Positions 29,412-37,379 of a stretch of 64,000 nt of DNA are shown piece by piece (position 1 is the first letter of the stretch; the number at the start of each line of letters is the position of its first letter). A program made the position numbers and the translations under genes. Source of the DNA: Burkholderiaceae bacterium (GTDB lineage Bacteria > Pseudomonadota > Gammaproteobacteria > Burkholderiales > Burkholderiaceae_C); NCBI GenBank assembly GCA_017992055.1, contig JAGOPK010000006.1:169249-233248 (forward strand), read 5' to 3'. A model generated the notes under the pieces. It saw only the letters and a program-made list of their open reading frames with translations, was not told the origin of the DNA and searched no databases.

Positions 29412-31289
29412 ATGCAAGGCAGCGCACCGGTCTACTCCCTCGCCGACGAGCAGCGCACGCGCAGCGAGTCGGCGGCCTGGTCCAGCTTCACCACCACCGA
29501 CGACGCGGCCGAGCTGCATGCGGCCTGGCTGGTGCTGCTGGCCGCCCGCATCCCGCGCGCCCGCGCCGCGCTGCTGCTGACCCGCGACGGCGCCGCCGGC
29601 GCCTTCGGCGTGGCCGCGGCCTGGCCCGATCCACGGCGTGACCTGCAGTACCTGTCGCCGGTGGCCCAGCAGGCGCTGCAGGCGCGCGAGGGCGTGGTCA
29701 GCGCACCGGGCGGCGGCCAGCCACCGGGCGCCGACGGCCTGGCCCATGTGGCCTATCCGATCGAGGCGGCCGGCGCGCTGTGTGGCGTGGTGGTGTTCGA
29801 CCTGGGCCCGGGGCCGCAGGCCGAGCTGCAGACCGCGCTGCGCGACATCCACTGGGGCGTGGCCTGGCTGCTGCAGCACTTCAGCCTGCAGGCCCTGGCG
29901 GCGCGCCAGGCCGAGCTGGACCGCGTGAGCCTGCTCAACGACGCCATGGCCACGGCCATGCAGCATGTGCAGCTGCGGCCTTCGGCGCTGGCGGTGGTCA
30001 ACGAGCTGGCCCAGCGCCTGCAGTGCGACCGTGTCTCGCTGGGCTTCGAGGCCGGTGGCCAGGTGCAGCCGCTGGTGATGTCCAACACCGCCAGCTTCGA
30101 TGCCCGCTCCGACCTCGTGCGCTGGCTGGGCGAGGCCATGGACGAGGTGCTGGACCTGGGCGTGCCGGTGCAGCTGCCGCTGCCCGCCGACGAGCCGCTG
30201 GGCGCGCTGGCCCACCAGGAAAGCGCGCGCCAGCTGGCGGTGCAGGCCATGCTGTCGGTGCCGGTGCGCGACCAGGGCCAGACCATCGGCGTGCTGTGCT
30301 TCGAGCGCATCGCCGGCCCGGCCTTCAGCCCGGCCCAGGCTCGGCTGGCCCAGGCCCTGGGCGTGCTGCTGGGCCCGTACTGGGGCCAGCAGCGCCGCCA
30401 CGAGCGTGGCCTGCTGGCGCGCTGGCGCGAGACCGCCGGCAATGCCCTGCGCGAGGCCGGCGGGCCGCAGCGCCCGGGGCTCAAGCTGGTGGCGCTGCTG
30501 GGCGCCGTGCTGCTGGCCGGGCTGGCGCTGTGGCAGACCGACCACCGCATCGCCGCGCGCACCGTGGTCGAGGGCGTCACGCAGATCGCCGCGGTGGCGC
30601 CGTTCGACGGCTTCGTCGCCGAAGGCCTGGTGCGCGCCGGCGACACCGTGCGCAAGGGCCAGCCGCTGGCCCGGCTGGACGACCGCGACCTGCGCCTGGA
30701 GCGCAGCCGCTGGCAGGCCGAGCGCGAGCAGCTGCAGCGCCGCTACCAGGTGGCTCAGTCGCAGGCCGACCGCGCGGCCATGGGCGTGCTGGCGGCCCAG
30801 GTCAGCCAGGCCGAGGCCCAGCTGGCCCTGGCCGAGGAACGCCTGGCCCGCGCCACGCTGGTGGCGCCCTTCGACGGCGTGGTCGTGGCCGGCGACCTGA
30901 GCCAGCAGATCGGCTCGCCGCTGCAGACCGGCCAGACCCTGTTCGAGGTGGCGCCGCTGCAGGGCTTTCGTGTGATGCTGCAGGTCGACGACCGCGACAT
31001 CGCCGGCCTGGCCGGCGGCCAGCGCGGCGAGCTGCTGCTGTCGGGCCTGCCCGACCGGCCGCTGCCGATCCGCGTGCAGCGCATCACGCCGGTGTCCACC
31101 CAGCAGGACGGGCGCAATGTGTTCGCGGTCGAGGCCGCCATCGAGGGCCAGGCCCAGTCGCAGGCCGCGCTGCGGCCCGGCATGCAGGGCATCGGCAAGG
31201 TGGTGGTGGGCCGGCGCAGCCTGCTGTGGATCTGGACCCACGGCCTGGTGGACTGGCTGCGCCTGAGCCTGTGGGCCTGGGCGCCCTGA
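29412..31289 (+). CDS. Double-GAF / membrane-fusion (HlyD-like) fusion protein
   Basis: A 625-residue membrane protein with an unusual layout. Residues ~35-160 and ~185-335 look like two GAF sensor domains; the second has the CDRVSLGF start and an LSVPVRDQGQTIGVLCFE core. One membrane helix lies at ~358-377, followed by a HlyD-type periplasmic adaptor: a first lipoyl half (APFDGFVAEGLVRAGDTVRKGQ, near 395), an alpha-helical coiled coil (~423-480), the second half (APFDGVVVAGDLSQQIG) and a beta-barrel. The hydrophobic C-terminus (~608-622) may be a second membrane segment. The topology puts the GAF pair in the cytoplasm and the adaptor in the periplasm, so a cytoplasmic ligand could gate a periplasmic channel part. 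It begins 60 bases after sapC-like and ends 13 bases before the M50 gene. Ligand unknown. Confidence 0.85.
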   Translation: MQGSAPVYSLADEQRTRSESAAWSSFTTTDDAAELHAAWLVLLAARIPRARAALLLTRDGAAGAFGVAAAWPDPRRDLQYLSPVAQQALQAREGVVSAPGGGQPPGADGLAHVAYPIEAAGALCGVVVFDLGPGPQAELQTALRDIHWGVAWLLQHFSLQALAARQAELDRVSLLNDAMATAMQHVQLRPSALAVVNELAQRLQCDRVSLGFEAGGQVQPLVMSNTASFDARSDLVRWLGEAMDEVLDLGVPVQLPLPADEPLGALAHQESARQLAVQAMLSVPVRDQGQTIGVLCFERIAGPAFSPAQARLAQALGVLLGPYWGQQRRHERGLLARWRETAGNALREAGGPQRPGLKLVALLGAVLLAGLALWQTDHRIAARTVVEGVTQIAAVAPFDGFVAEGLVRAGDTVRKGQPLARLDDRDLRLERSRWQAEREQLQRRYQVAQSQADRAAMGVLAAQVSQAEAQLALAEERLARATLVAPFDGVVVAGDLSQQIGSPLQTGQTLFEVAPLQGFRVMLQVDDRDIAGLAGGQRGELLLSGLPDRPLPIRVQRITPVSTQQDGRNVFAVEAAIEGQAQSQAALRPGMQGIGKVVVGRRSLLWIWTHGLVDWLRLSLWAWAP

Positions 31290-31302
31290 GCCCGGCATCC
31301 GC

Positions 31303-33462
31303 ATGGCCGGCCTGGACGCTCCGCTGGAAAGTGGCCTCTGGTACCGCGTGGCCGAGCTGCGGCCGCGCCTGGTGGCACGCGCCCGGCTGCACCGCCACCG
31401 CTACCGGGGCGGCGTCTGGTATCTGCTGCAGGACCCGGCCTCGGGCCGCGTGCACCGCTTCAGCCCGGCGGCGCGCCTGGTGCTGGCGGCGATGGACGGC
31501 CAGCGCAGCGTGCGCGAGCTGTGGAGCCTGGCCGGCGAGCGGCTGGGCGAGGACGCGCCCACGCAGGACGAGCTGATCCAGCTGCTGGGCCAGCTGCACG
31601 GCGCCGACCTGCTGGCCACCGATGTGCCGCCCGATGCGCTGGAGCTGTTCGACCGCAGCCAGCGCGAGGCCCGCTCCAAGCGCCGCCGCTCGTGGATCAA
31701 TCCGATGGCGCTGCGCGTGCCGCTGTGGGACCCGGGCCGCTGGCTGGACCGCCATGCCGGCGCCTGCCGCCGGCTGTGGAGCCGCGGCGCCGGCCTGCTG
31801 TGGCTGGCCGTGGTGCTGCCGGCCCTGCTGCTGCTGCCGGCGCACTGGGGCGAGCTGAGCGGCAACCTGTCCGACCGCGTGCTGCAGGCCGACAACCTGC
31901 TGCTGATGGCCCTGGTGTTCCCGCTGATCAAGCTGCTGCACGAGATGGGCCATGCCACGGCCACGCGCGCCGCCGGCGGTGAGGTGCACGACATGGGCCT
32001 GATGCTGCTGGTGCTGATGCCGGTGCCCTATGTCGATGCCTCGGCCGCCAATGTGCTGCGCTCGCGCTGGCAGCGGGCGCTGATCGGCGCGGCCGGCATG
32101 CTGGTGGAGCTGTTCATCGCCGCGCTGGCCTTCTATGCCTGGCTGCTGCTGGAGCCGGGGCTGGCGCGGGCCGTGTGCTTCAACGTGGTCTTCGTCGCCG
32201 GCCTGTCCACGCTGGTGTTCAACGGCAACCCGCTGCTGCGCTACGACGCCTACTACATCCTGGCCGACCTGGCCGAGCTGCCCAACCTGGCCACGCAGTC
32301 CGCGCGTTACTGGGGTTATCTGCTGCAGCGCCACCTGTTCCGGCTGCGCGACGTGGAGTCGCCCGCGCACAGCCGTGCCGAGCGGCTGTGGTTCGGCCTC
32401 TACGGGCTGGCCTCGGCGCTGTACCGGCTGTTCGTGTCGCTGGCCATTGCGCTGTTCATCGGCGGCCGCTTCTTCTTCGTCGGCGTGCTGCTGGCGCTGT
32501 GGGCGGTGGCGATGATGAGCGTGGTGCCGCTGTTCAAGGCGGTCAAGGCCCTGCAGGCCCAGCCCGAGGTGCGCGAGCGCCGTGGCCGCACGCTGGCCAT
32601 CGGCGGCGCCAGCGCGCTGGCCCTGCTGCTGCTGGTGGCGGTGCTGCCGCTGCCCAACCGCACCGTGGCCCAGGGCGTGGTCTGGCTGCCCGAGCAGTCC
32701 ATCGTGCGTGCCGCGGCGCCGGGCTTCTTCCGCGGCTTCGAGGCCGAGCCGGGCAGCCTGGTCGTGCCCGGCCAGGTGCTGGCGCGCAGCATCGACCCGG
32801 CGCTGGACGCCGAGCTGCGCCTGCTGCAGGCCCGGGTCGAGGAGCTGGAGGCCAGTTATGCGGCCGAGTTCGTGGCCGACCGGGCGCGCGCCGAGATCGT
32901 GCGCGAGCAGCTGCAGCTGGCCCAGGTCACCTGGCAGCGTGCGCGCCAGCGCGCCCAGGGCCTGCTGATGGTCGCGGCGGCGCCGGGCCGCTTCACCGTG
33001 CCGCGCGCCGGCGACCTGCCCGGCCGCCATCTGCGCCAGGGCGATGTGCTGGGCTATGTGCTGGGCGATGCCGCGCCGGTGGTGCGCGTGGTGCTGGACC
33101 AGGGCGCGGTGGATGCGGTGGGCTCGGCCACGCTGCAGGTGCAGCTGCGGCGCGTCAGCGAGGCCGGCCAGGTGCTGCAGGGCCGGGTGCTGCGCCAGGT
33201 GCCGGCCGGACGCGACGAGGTGCCCAGCCAGGCGCTGACGCCGTCGGGCGGCGGCAGCATCGCCGTCGATCCGCGCGATCCACGTGGCCTGCGCACGCTG
33301 GAGCGGGTGTTCCAGCTCGACGTGGGCGTGGACGCGATGGCCGGCCAGGGCCTGCGTTATGGCGAGCGCGTGCAGCTGCGCTTCACGCACGAGCCGGCGC
33401 CGCTGGCGGCCCAGCTGTGGCCGGTGCTGCGGCGCCTGTTCCTGCGCCACTTCGATGTCTGA
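31303..33462 (+). CDS. PqqD-like / M50 zinc metallopeptidase / lipoyl-barrel fusion protein
   Basis: A 719-residue polytopic membrane protein resembling 'putative peptide zinc metalloproteases' of the YydH type. Residues ~25-110 form a PqqD-like winged helix (YLLQDPASGRVHRF, then a helical DGQRSVRELW segment); PqqD folds bind peptide substrates or leaders. The M50 site-2-protease core has HEMGH at 213-217 inside a membrane helix and the third zinc ligand Asp315 in NPLLRYDAYY. More membrane helices follow (~365-450). From ~450 to the end there is a biotinyl-lipoyl/HlyD-like barrel with a coiled-coil insertion. The three domains suggest substrate recognition, intramembrane cleavage and assembly with an adaptor. 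It overlaps the next gene by 8 bases, so translational coupling is likely. A strict peptidase role is not proven, but all metal ligands are present. Confidence 0.88.
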   Translation: MAGLDAPLESGLWYRVAELRPRLVARARLHRHRYRGGVWYLLQDPASGRVHRFSPAARLVLAAMDGQRSVRELWSLAGERLGEDAPTQDELIQLLGQLHGADLLATDVPPDALELFDRSQREARSKRRRSWINPMALRVPLWDPGRWLDRHAGACRRLWSRGAGLLWLAVVLPALLLLPAHWGELSGNLSDRVLQADNLLLMALVFPLIKLLHEMGHATATRAAGGEVHDMGLMLLVLMPVPYVDASAANVLRSRWQRALIGAAGMLVELFIAALAFYAWLLLEPGLARAVCFNVVFVAGLSTLVFNGNPLLRYDAYYILADLAELPNLATQSARYWGYLLQRHLFRLRDVESPAHSRAERLWFGLYGLASALYRLFVSLAIALFIGGRFFFVGVLLALWAVAMMSVVPLFKAVKALQAQPEVRERRGRTLAIGGASALALLLLVAVLPLPNRTVAQGVVWLPEQSIVRAAAPGFFRGFEAEPGSLVVPGQVLARSIDPALDAELRLLQARVEELEASYAAEFVADRARAEIVREQLQLAQVTWQRARQRAQGLLMVAAAPGRFTVPRAGDLPGRHLRQGDVLGYVLGDAAPVVRVVLDQGAVDAVGSATLQVQLRRVSEAGQVLQGRVLRQVPAGRDEVPSQALTPSGGGSIAVDPRDPRGLRTLERVFQLDVGVDAMAGQGLRYGERVQLRFTHEPAPLAAQLWPVLRRLFLRHFDV

Positions 33463-35527
33463 GGCCTTGCTGCTGCGGCTGCGCCCGCGTGACCTGGCCA
33501 GCGGCCGGCCCTATGCCGAACGCGACGAGCGCACGCCGGCCTGGCACGACGAGCTGGCGCTGGGCCTGTGGCATGGCTGGCTCAGGCCGGCGCTGCAGCC
33601 GCTGGGCGGCGCCTCGGCCGGCGCGCGCCGCGTGGTGCGCCTGGCGGCCGGCCATGCGCCGGCCATGGCCGCGCTGGACACGCCCCAGCTGCGCCAGCGT
33701 GCGGCCCAGCTGCGCCACGAGATGCGCCGCAGCCGCTTCGGTGCCGAGCCGGTGGCCGCCTTCTTCGCGCTGGTGCGCGAGGTGGCGCAGCGCGTGCTGG
33801 GCAAGCGCCACTACGACAGCCAGCTGCATGCCGGCTGGCTGCTGCTGCATGGCGGCCTGGCCGAGATGGCCACCGGCGAGGGCAAGACCTTCGCCGCCAC
33901 GCTGCCGGTGTGCGCCGCGGCCCTGGTCGGCCTGCCGGTGCATGTGGTCACGGTCAACGACTACCTGGCCGCGCGCGACGCCGAGGCCATGGCGCCGCTG
34001 TACCAGTTCTTCGGCCTGCGCTGCGGCGCCATCGTGCACGGGCTGACGCGGGCCCAGCGCAAGGCCGTCTATGCCGGCGACATCGCCTACTGCAGCAACA
34101 AGGAGCTGACCTTCGACTACCTGCGCGACCGCACCGCGCTGGGCGACCGCGCCAGCCCGCTGCACCGTGCGCTGGCCGAGGGCGCGGGCAGCCCGGCCGA
34201 CCAGGCCACGGCCCAGCCGGCCACGGTGCTGCGCGGCCTGGCCTTCGCGCTGGTGGACGAGGCCGACAGCGTGTTCATCGACGAGGCGCGCACGCCGCTG
34301 ATCCTGTCGGCCTCGCTGCCGGCCGGTGCGCGCAGCAGCCTGGTCGACTGGGCGCTGCAGCAGGCGCGCGGCCTGCAGCCGGGGCGCGACTGCCTGCTGG
34401 AGCCGGCGCAGCGCCGCGTGCGCCTCAGCGAGGCCGGCCATGCCGCGGTCGAGGCCTGGCTGGATGCGGCCGCCGAAGCCCCCTTGCCGTCGGATGCGCC
34501 AGGCACGCTGGCACCACCGCCCGACGCCGGCCGGCGCGCCTGCACCGAGGCCATCACCCAGGCCTTGGCCGCGCTGTGGCTGTACCACCGCGACCAGCAG
34601 TACGTGGTGGTCGACGGCAAGGTGCAGATCGTCGACGAGTCCACCGGCCGCGTCATGGCCGACCGCGCCTGGGAGCGTGGCCTGCACCAGATGATCGAGG
34701 CCAAGGAGGGGCTGGCGCTCAGCGGCGAGCGGGTGACGCTGGCGCGCATCACCTACCAGCGTTTCTTCCGCCGCTACCTGCGCCTGGCCGGCATGACCGG
34801 CACCGCCACCGAGGTGGCGGCCGAGATCGGCCGCGTCTACGGCCTGCCGGTGGCGCGGGTGCCGCTGCACCGGCCCACGCAGGCGCGGCGCACGCCGCCG
34901 CGCTGCCTGGCCGATGCGCACTCGCGCTGGGCCGCGGTGCTGGACAGCGTGCGCCGGCATGCGCAGCAGCAGGGCCGGCCGGTGCTGGTGGGCACGCGCA
35001 CGGTGCAGGCCTCCGAGCAGCTGTCGGCCCTGCTGCAGGCCGCCGGCATCGACCATGTGGTGCTGAATGCCAAGCAGGACCGCGCCGAGGCCGAGGTCAT
35101 CGCCGGCGCCGGCGGACCGGGCCGGGTCACCGTGGCCACCAACATGGCCGGCCGTGGCACCGACATCGCCCTCGGCGAGGGCGTGGCCGGGCGCGGCGGC
35201 CTGCATGTGATCCTGACCGAGTTCCACGACTCGGCGCGCATCGACCGCCAGCTGTTCGGCCGCGCCGCGCGCCAGGGTGATCCCGGCAGCGGCGAGGCCA
35301 TCGTGGCGCTGGACGACGAGCTGTTCCGCGTGCAGGCGCCGCGGCTCAGCGCGCTGGCGCAGCGGCTGGCGGCGCGGCCTGGCGGCTTGCCGGGGCCGCT
35401 GCTGTGGCTGCTGCGCCGGGTGGCGCAATCTTCGGCCGAGGCCCGCCACCGTGCGGCGCGCACGGCCAGTCTGCAGCAGGACCGCCGGCTGGCGGCGATG
35501 CTGTCGTTTTCCGGGAGGGGTGAATGA
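33455..35527 (+). CDS. Short SecA-like translocase ATPase
   Basis: A 690-residue SecA homologue starting at ATG 33455, overlapping the M50 stop by 8 bases. It has the SecA form of Walker A (MATGEGKT, 138-145), VTVNDYLAARDAE, YCSNKELTFDYLRD, Walker B/DEAD variant DEADS (268-272), RTPLILS, the preprotein cross-linking region with VDESTGRVM, GMTGTA, NMAGRGTDI and an arginine-finger region ending in RQGDPGSGEA. The family's usual length is 830-900. This protein stops shortly after motor domain 2, so most of the helical scaffold/wing and the C-terminal zinc/SecB tail are missing. That argues against general Sec export and for a specialised motor tied to the neighbouring genes. It overlaps the next gene by 4 bases (ATGA). 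Confidence 0.9.
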   Translation: MSEALLLRLRPRDLASGRPYAERDERTPAWHDELALGLWHGWLRPALQPLGGASAGARRVVRLAAGHAPAMAALDTPQLRQRAAQLRHEMRRSRFGAEPVAAFFALVREVAQRVLGKRHYDSQLHAGWLLLHGGLAEMATGEGKTFAATLPVCAAALVGLPVHVVTVNDYLAARDAEAMAPLYQFFGLRCGAIVHGLTRAQRKAVYAGDIAYCSNKELTFDYLRDRTALGDRASPLHRALAEGAGSPADQATAQPATVLRGLAFALVDEADSVFIDEARTPLILSASLPAGARSSLVDWALQQARGLQPGRDCLLEPAQRRVRLSEAGHAAVEAWLDAAAEAPLPSDAPGTLAPPPDAGRRACTEAITQALAALWLYHRDQQYVVVDGKVQIVDESTGRVMADRAWERGLHQMIEAKEGLALSGERVTLARITYQRFFRRYLRLAGMTGTATEVAAEIGRVYGLPVARVPLHRPTQARRTPPRCLADAHSRWAAVLDSVRRHAQQQGRPVLVGTRTVQASEQLSALLQAAGIDHVVLNAKQDRAEAEVIAGAGGPGRVTVATNMAGRGTDIALGEGVAGRGGLHVILTEFHDSARIDRQLFGRAARQGDPGSGEAIVALDDELFRVQAPRLSALAQRLAARPGGLPGPLLWLLRRVAQSSAEARHRAARTASLQQDRRLAAMLSFSGRGE

Positions 35528-36399
35528 GCGGGCGCCTTGTGTGGACCGGACTGCTGCTGGCTGCGGCCCAGGCGGCGCAGATGGCCATGGCGGCAGAGGA
35601 GGGGGCAGGCACGCGGGCCGGCGCCGAGGCCGGCTTCGAATGCCTGCTCGAGCCCTGGCAGGTGATCGAGATCCGCACGCCGGTGGACGGCATCATCGCG
35701 GCCATCAGCGTGCAGCGCGGCGATGCCATCCGGCGCGGCCAGCCGCTGGTCGAGCTGCAGTCGCAGAGCGAGCGCGTGGCGGTGGAGCTGGCGCGCATGC
35801 GCAGCCGGCTGGAGGGGCCGCTGGCCACCGCGCGCAACCGCATCGACTACGCCAGCAAGCGCCAGGCGCGCCAGGCCGACCTGGAGAAGGAGAAATTCAT
35901 CTCGGCCCAGGCCCGCGACGAGGCCGATGCCGAGAAGCGCCTGGCCGAGGCCGAGCTGCAGACCGCGCTGGAAAGCCGCGAGCTGGCCAAGGTGGAGCTG
36001 CAGCGCGCGCAGGAGCAGCTGGCGCTGCGCACGGTGAGCGCGCCGTTCTCGGGCGTGGTGGTCGACCGCATGCTCAACGTCGGCGAGCTGGCCGAGGCCG
36101 GCAGCGGCCGCAAGCCGGTGCTCAAGGTGGCCCAGATCGACCCGATGCGCGCCGACGTGGCCTTGCCGGCGGCGCTGTTCGGCCAGGTCAAGCCCGGCAC
36201 CCGGGCCACGGTGCGGGCCCAGGTGGGCGGCGCGCGCTTCCAGGCCGTGGTGCGCAGCGTGGACCGCGTCATCGACGCCGCCAGCAGCACCTTCGTGGCC
36301 CGGCTGGAGCTGCCCAATCCGGGCGACAAGGTGCCCGGCGGCTCACGCTGCAGCGCCAGCATCGAGGGCCTGCAGCCGCCGCCACGGCCACGACCCTAG
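35524..36399 (+). CDS. Exported HlyD-like periplasmic adaptor
   Basis: A 291-residue adaptor with a signal peptide (residues 1-24, cleavage expected after AMA). A lipoyl half-motif lies at ~38-80 (TPVDGIIAAISVQRGDAIRRGQ), a coiled coil at ~80-170, the second lipoyl half (APFSGVVVDRMLNVGELAE) next, then a beta-barrel to residue ~285. It is shorter than typical RND or HlyD adaptors and lacks an N-terminal membrane anchor, so it is probably free in the periplasm. A strong ribosome site (GGGAGGGG) lies just upstream, and the start overlaps the SecA-like stop (ATGA). It is the last gene of the run. It may join the two membrane-bound adaptor proteins encoded upstream into one periplasmic conduit (inference). 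No partner RND or ABC pump is present. Confidence 0.85.
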   Translation: MSGRLVWTGLLLAAAQAAQMAMAAEEGAGTRAGAEAGFECLLEPWQVIEIRTPVDGIIAAISVQRGDAIRRGQPLVELQSQSERVAVELARMRSRLEGPLATARNRIDYASKRQARQADLEKEKFISAQARDEADAEKRLAEAELQTALESRELAKVELQRAQEQLALRTVSAPFSGVVVDRMLNVGELAEAGSGRKPVLKVAQIDPMRADVALPAALFGQVKPGTRATVRAQVGGARFQAVVRSVDRVIDAASSTFVARLELPNPGDKVPGGSRCSASIEGLQPPPRPRP

Positions 36400-36440
36400 G
36401 GACGGGCCCTGGACCGGGCGGATCGGCGCCGCTCGGAGCC

Positions 36441-37349
36441 TCACTCGATGTTCTGCACCTGCTCGCGCATCTGCTCGATGGCGACCTTCATCTCCACCGA
36501 GATGGCGCTGAGTTCCAGCGCGGCGGACTTCGAGCCCAGGGTGTTGGCCTCGCGGTGCAGTTCCTGGATCAGGAAGTCCAGGCGCTTGCCCAGTTCACCG
36601 CCGGCCTTGAGCAGGCGGCTGATCTCGTCCAGGTGCGCGCCCAGGCGGCCCAGTTCCTCGGCCACGTCGATGCGGATGGCCTGGGCCGCGGCCTCGTTGA
36701 GGGCGCGCTCCTGCAAGGCCTCGGGGCTCACCGTGCTGGCCGCGCCGGCCTGGGCCAGGGCCTCGTGCCAGCGCTCCAGAAAGCGCTGCTGCTGGCGCTG
36801 CACCACCGCCGGCACCAGCGGGCCGGCCTGTTCGGCCAGGCTGCGCAGCGTGGTGATGCGCTCCTTCAGGATCGCCACCAGGCGTGCACCTTCGCGGGCA
36901 CGGGCCTCGCGCAGGCCTTCGACGGCCTGGCGTGCAGCGCTCAGCGCGGCTTCGTCCAGACGCTCGGCCTGGCCGCCCTGGCGGCACCAGCCCAGGGCCT
37001 CGTTGACGCTCAGCGGCCGGGCATTGGGCAGCCAGGTGGCGACCGTGGCCTCCAGCCGCGCCAGCTTCATCAGCTGCTCGGCCTGGGGCTGGGGCCAGGC
37101 GCCATCGGCCTCGCGCTGGGTGGCCACGCGGGCCTCGATCTTGCCGCGCTTGAAGGCCGCGCCCAGCAACTCGCGCAGCGCCGGCTCCAGGCCGCGCAAC
37201 TCGTCGGGCAGGCGGAAGGCCAGGTCCAGGAAGCGGCTGTTCACCGAGCGCAGTTCCACCGTCACGGCCGCGCCGGCGGCGGGGCTTCCCTCGCTGGCGG
37301 CGGGTGCGGCCGTGGCGCTGGCAAAACCGGTCATGCTGTAGACTGCCAT
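36441..37349 (-). CDS. yicC: YicC-family endoribonuclease
   Basis: A 302-residue YicC protein with the diagnostic N-terminus (VYSMTGFA) and the C-terminal DUF1732-type end (RIDVAEELGRLGAHLDEI, then GKRLDFLIQELHREANTLGSKS). YicC has been described as an endoribonuclease. ATG 37349 is preferred because GGAG lies 9 bases upstream; ATG 37355 is also in frame but its ribosome site would be too close. The gene converges on the export operon, with 41 bases between stops. It is divergent from the Ser/Thr kinase gene with only 30 bases between starts, so both promoters must overlap coding sequence. Its position next to rph and rdgB fits RNA and nucleotide metabolism. Confidence 0.95.
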   Translation of the reverse strand: MAVYSMTGFASATAAPAASEGSPAAGAAVTVELRSVNSRFLDLAFRLPDELRGLEPALRELLGAAFKRGKIEARVATQREADGAWPQPQAEQLMKLARLEATVATWLPNARPLSVNEALGWCRQGGQAERLDEAALSAARQAVEGLREARAREGARLVAILKERITTLRSLAEQAGPLVPAVVQRQQQRFLERWHEALAQAGAASTVSPEALQERALNEAAAQAIRIDVAEELGRLGAHLDEISRLLKAGGELGKRLDFLIQELHREANTLGSKSAALELSAISVEMKVAIEQMREQVQNIE

Positions 37350-37379
37350 CGCCATCCGCTCCCAGACAAAACCGCGATT

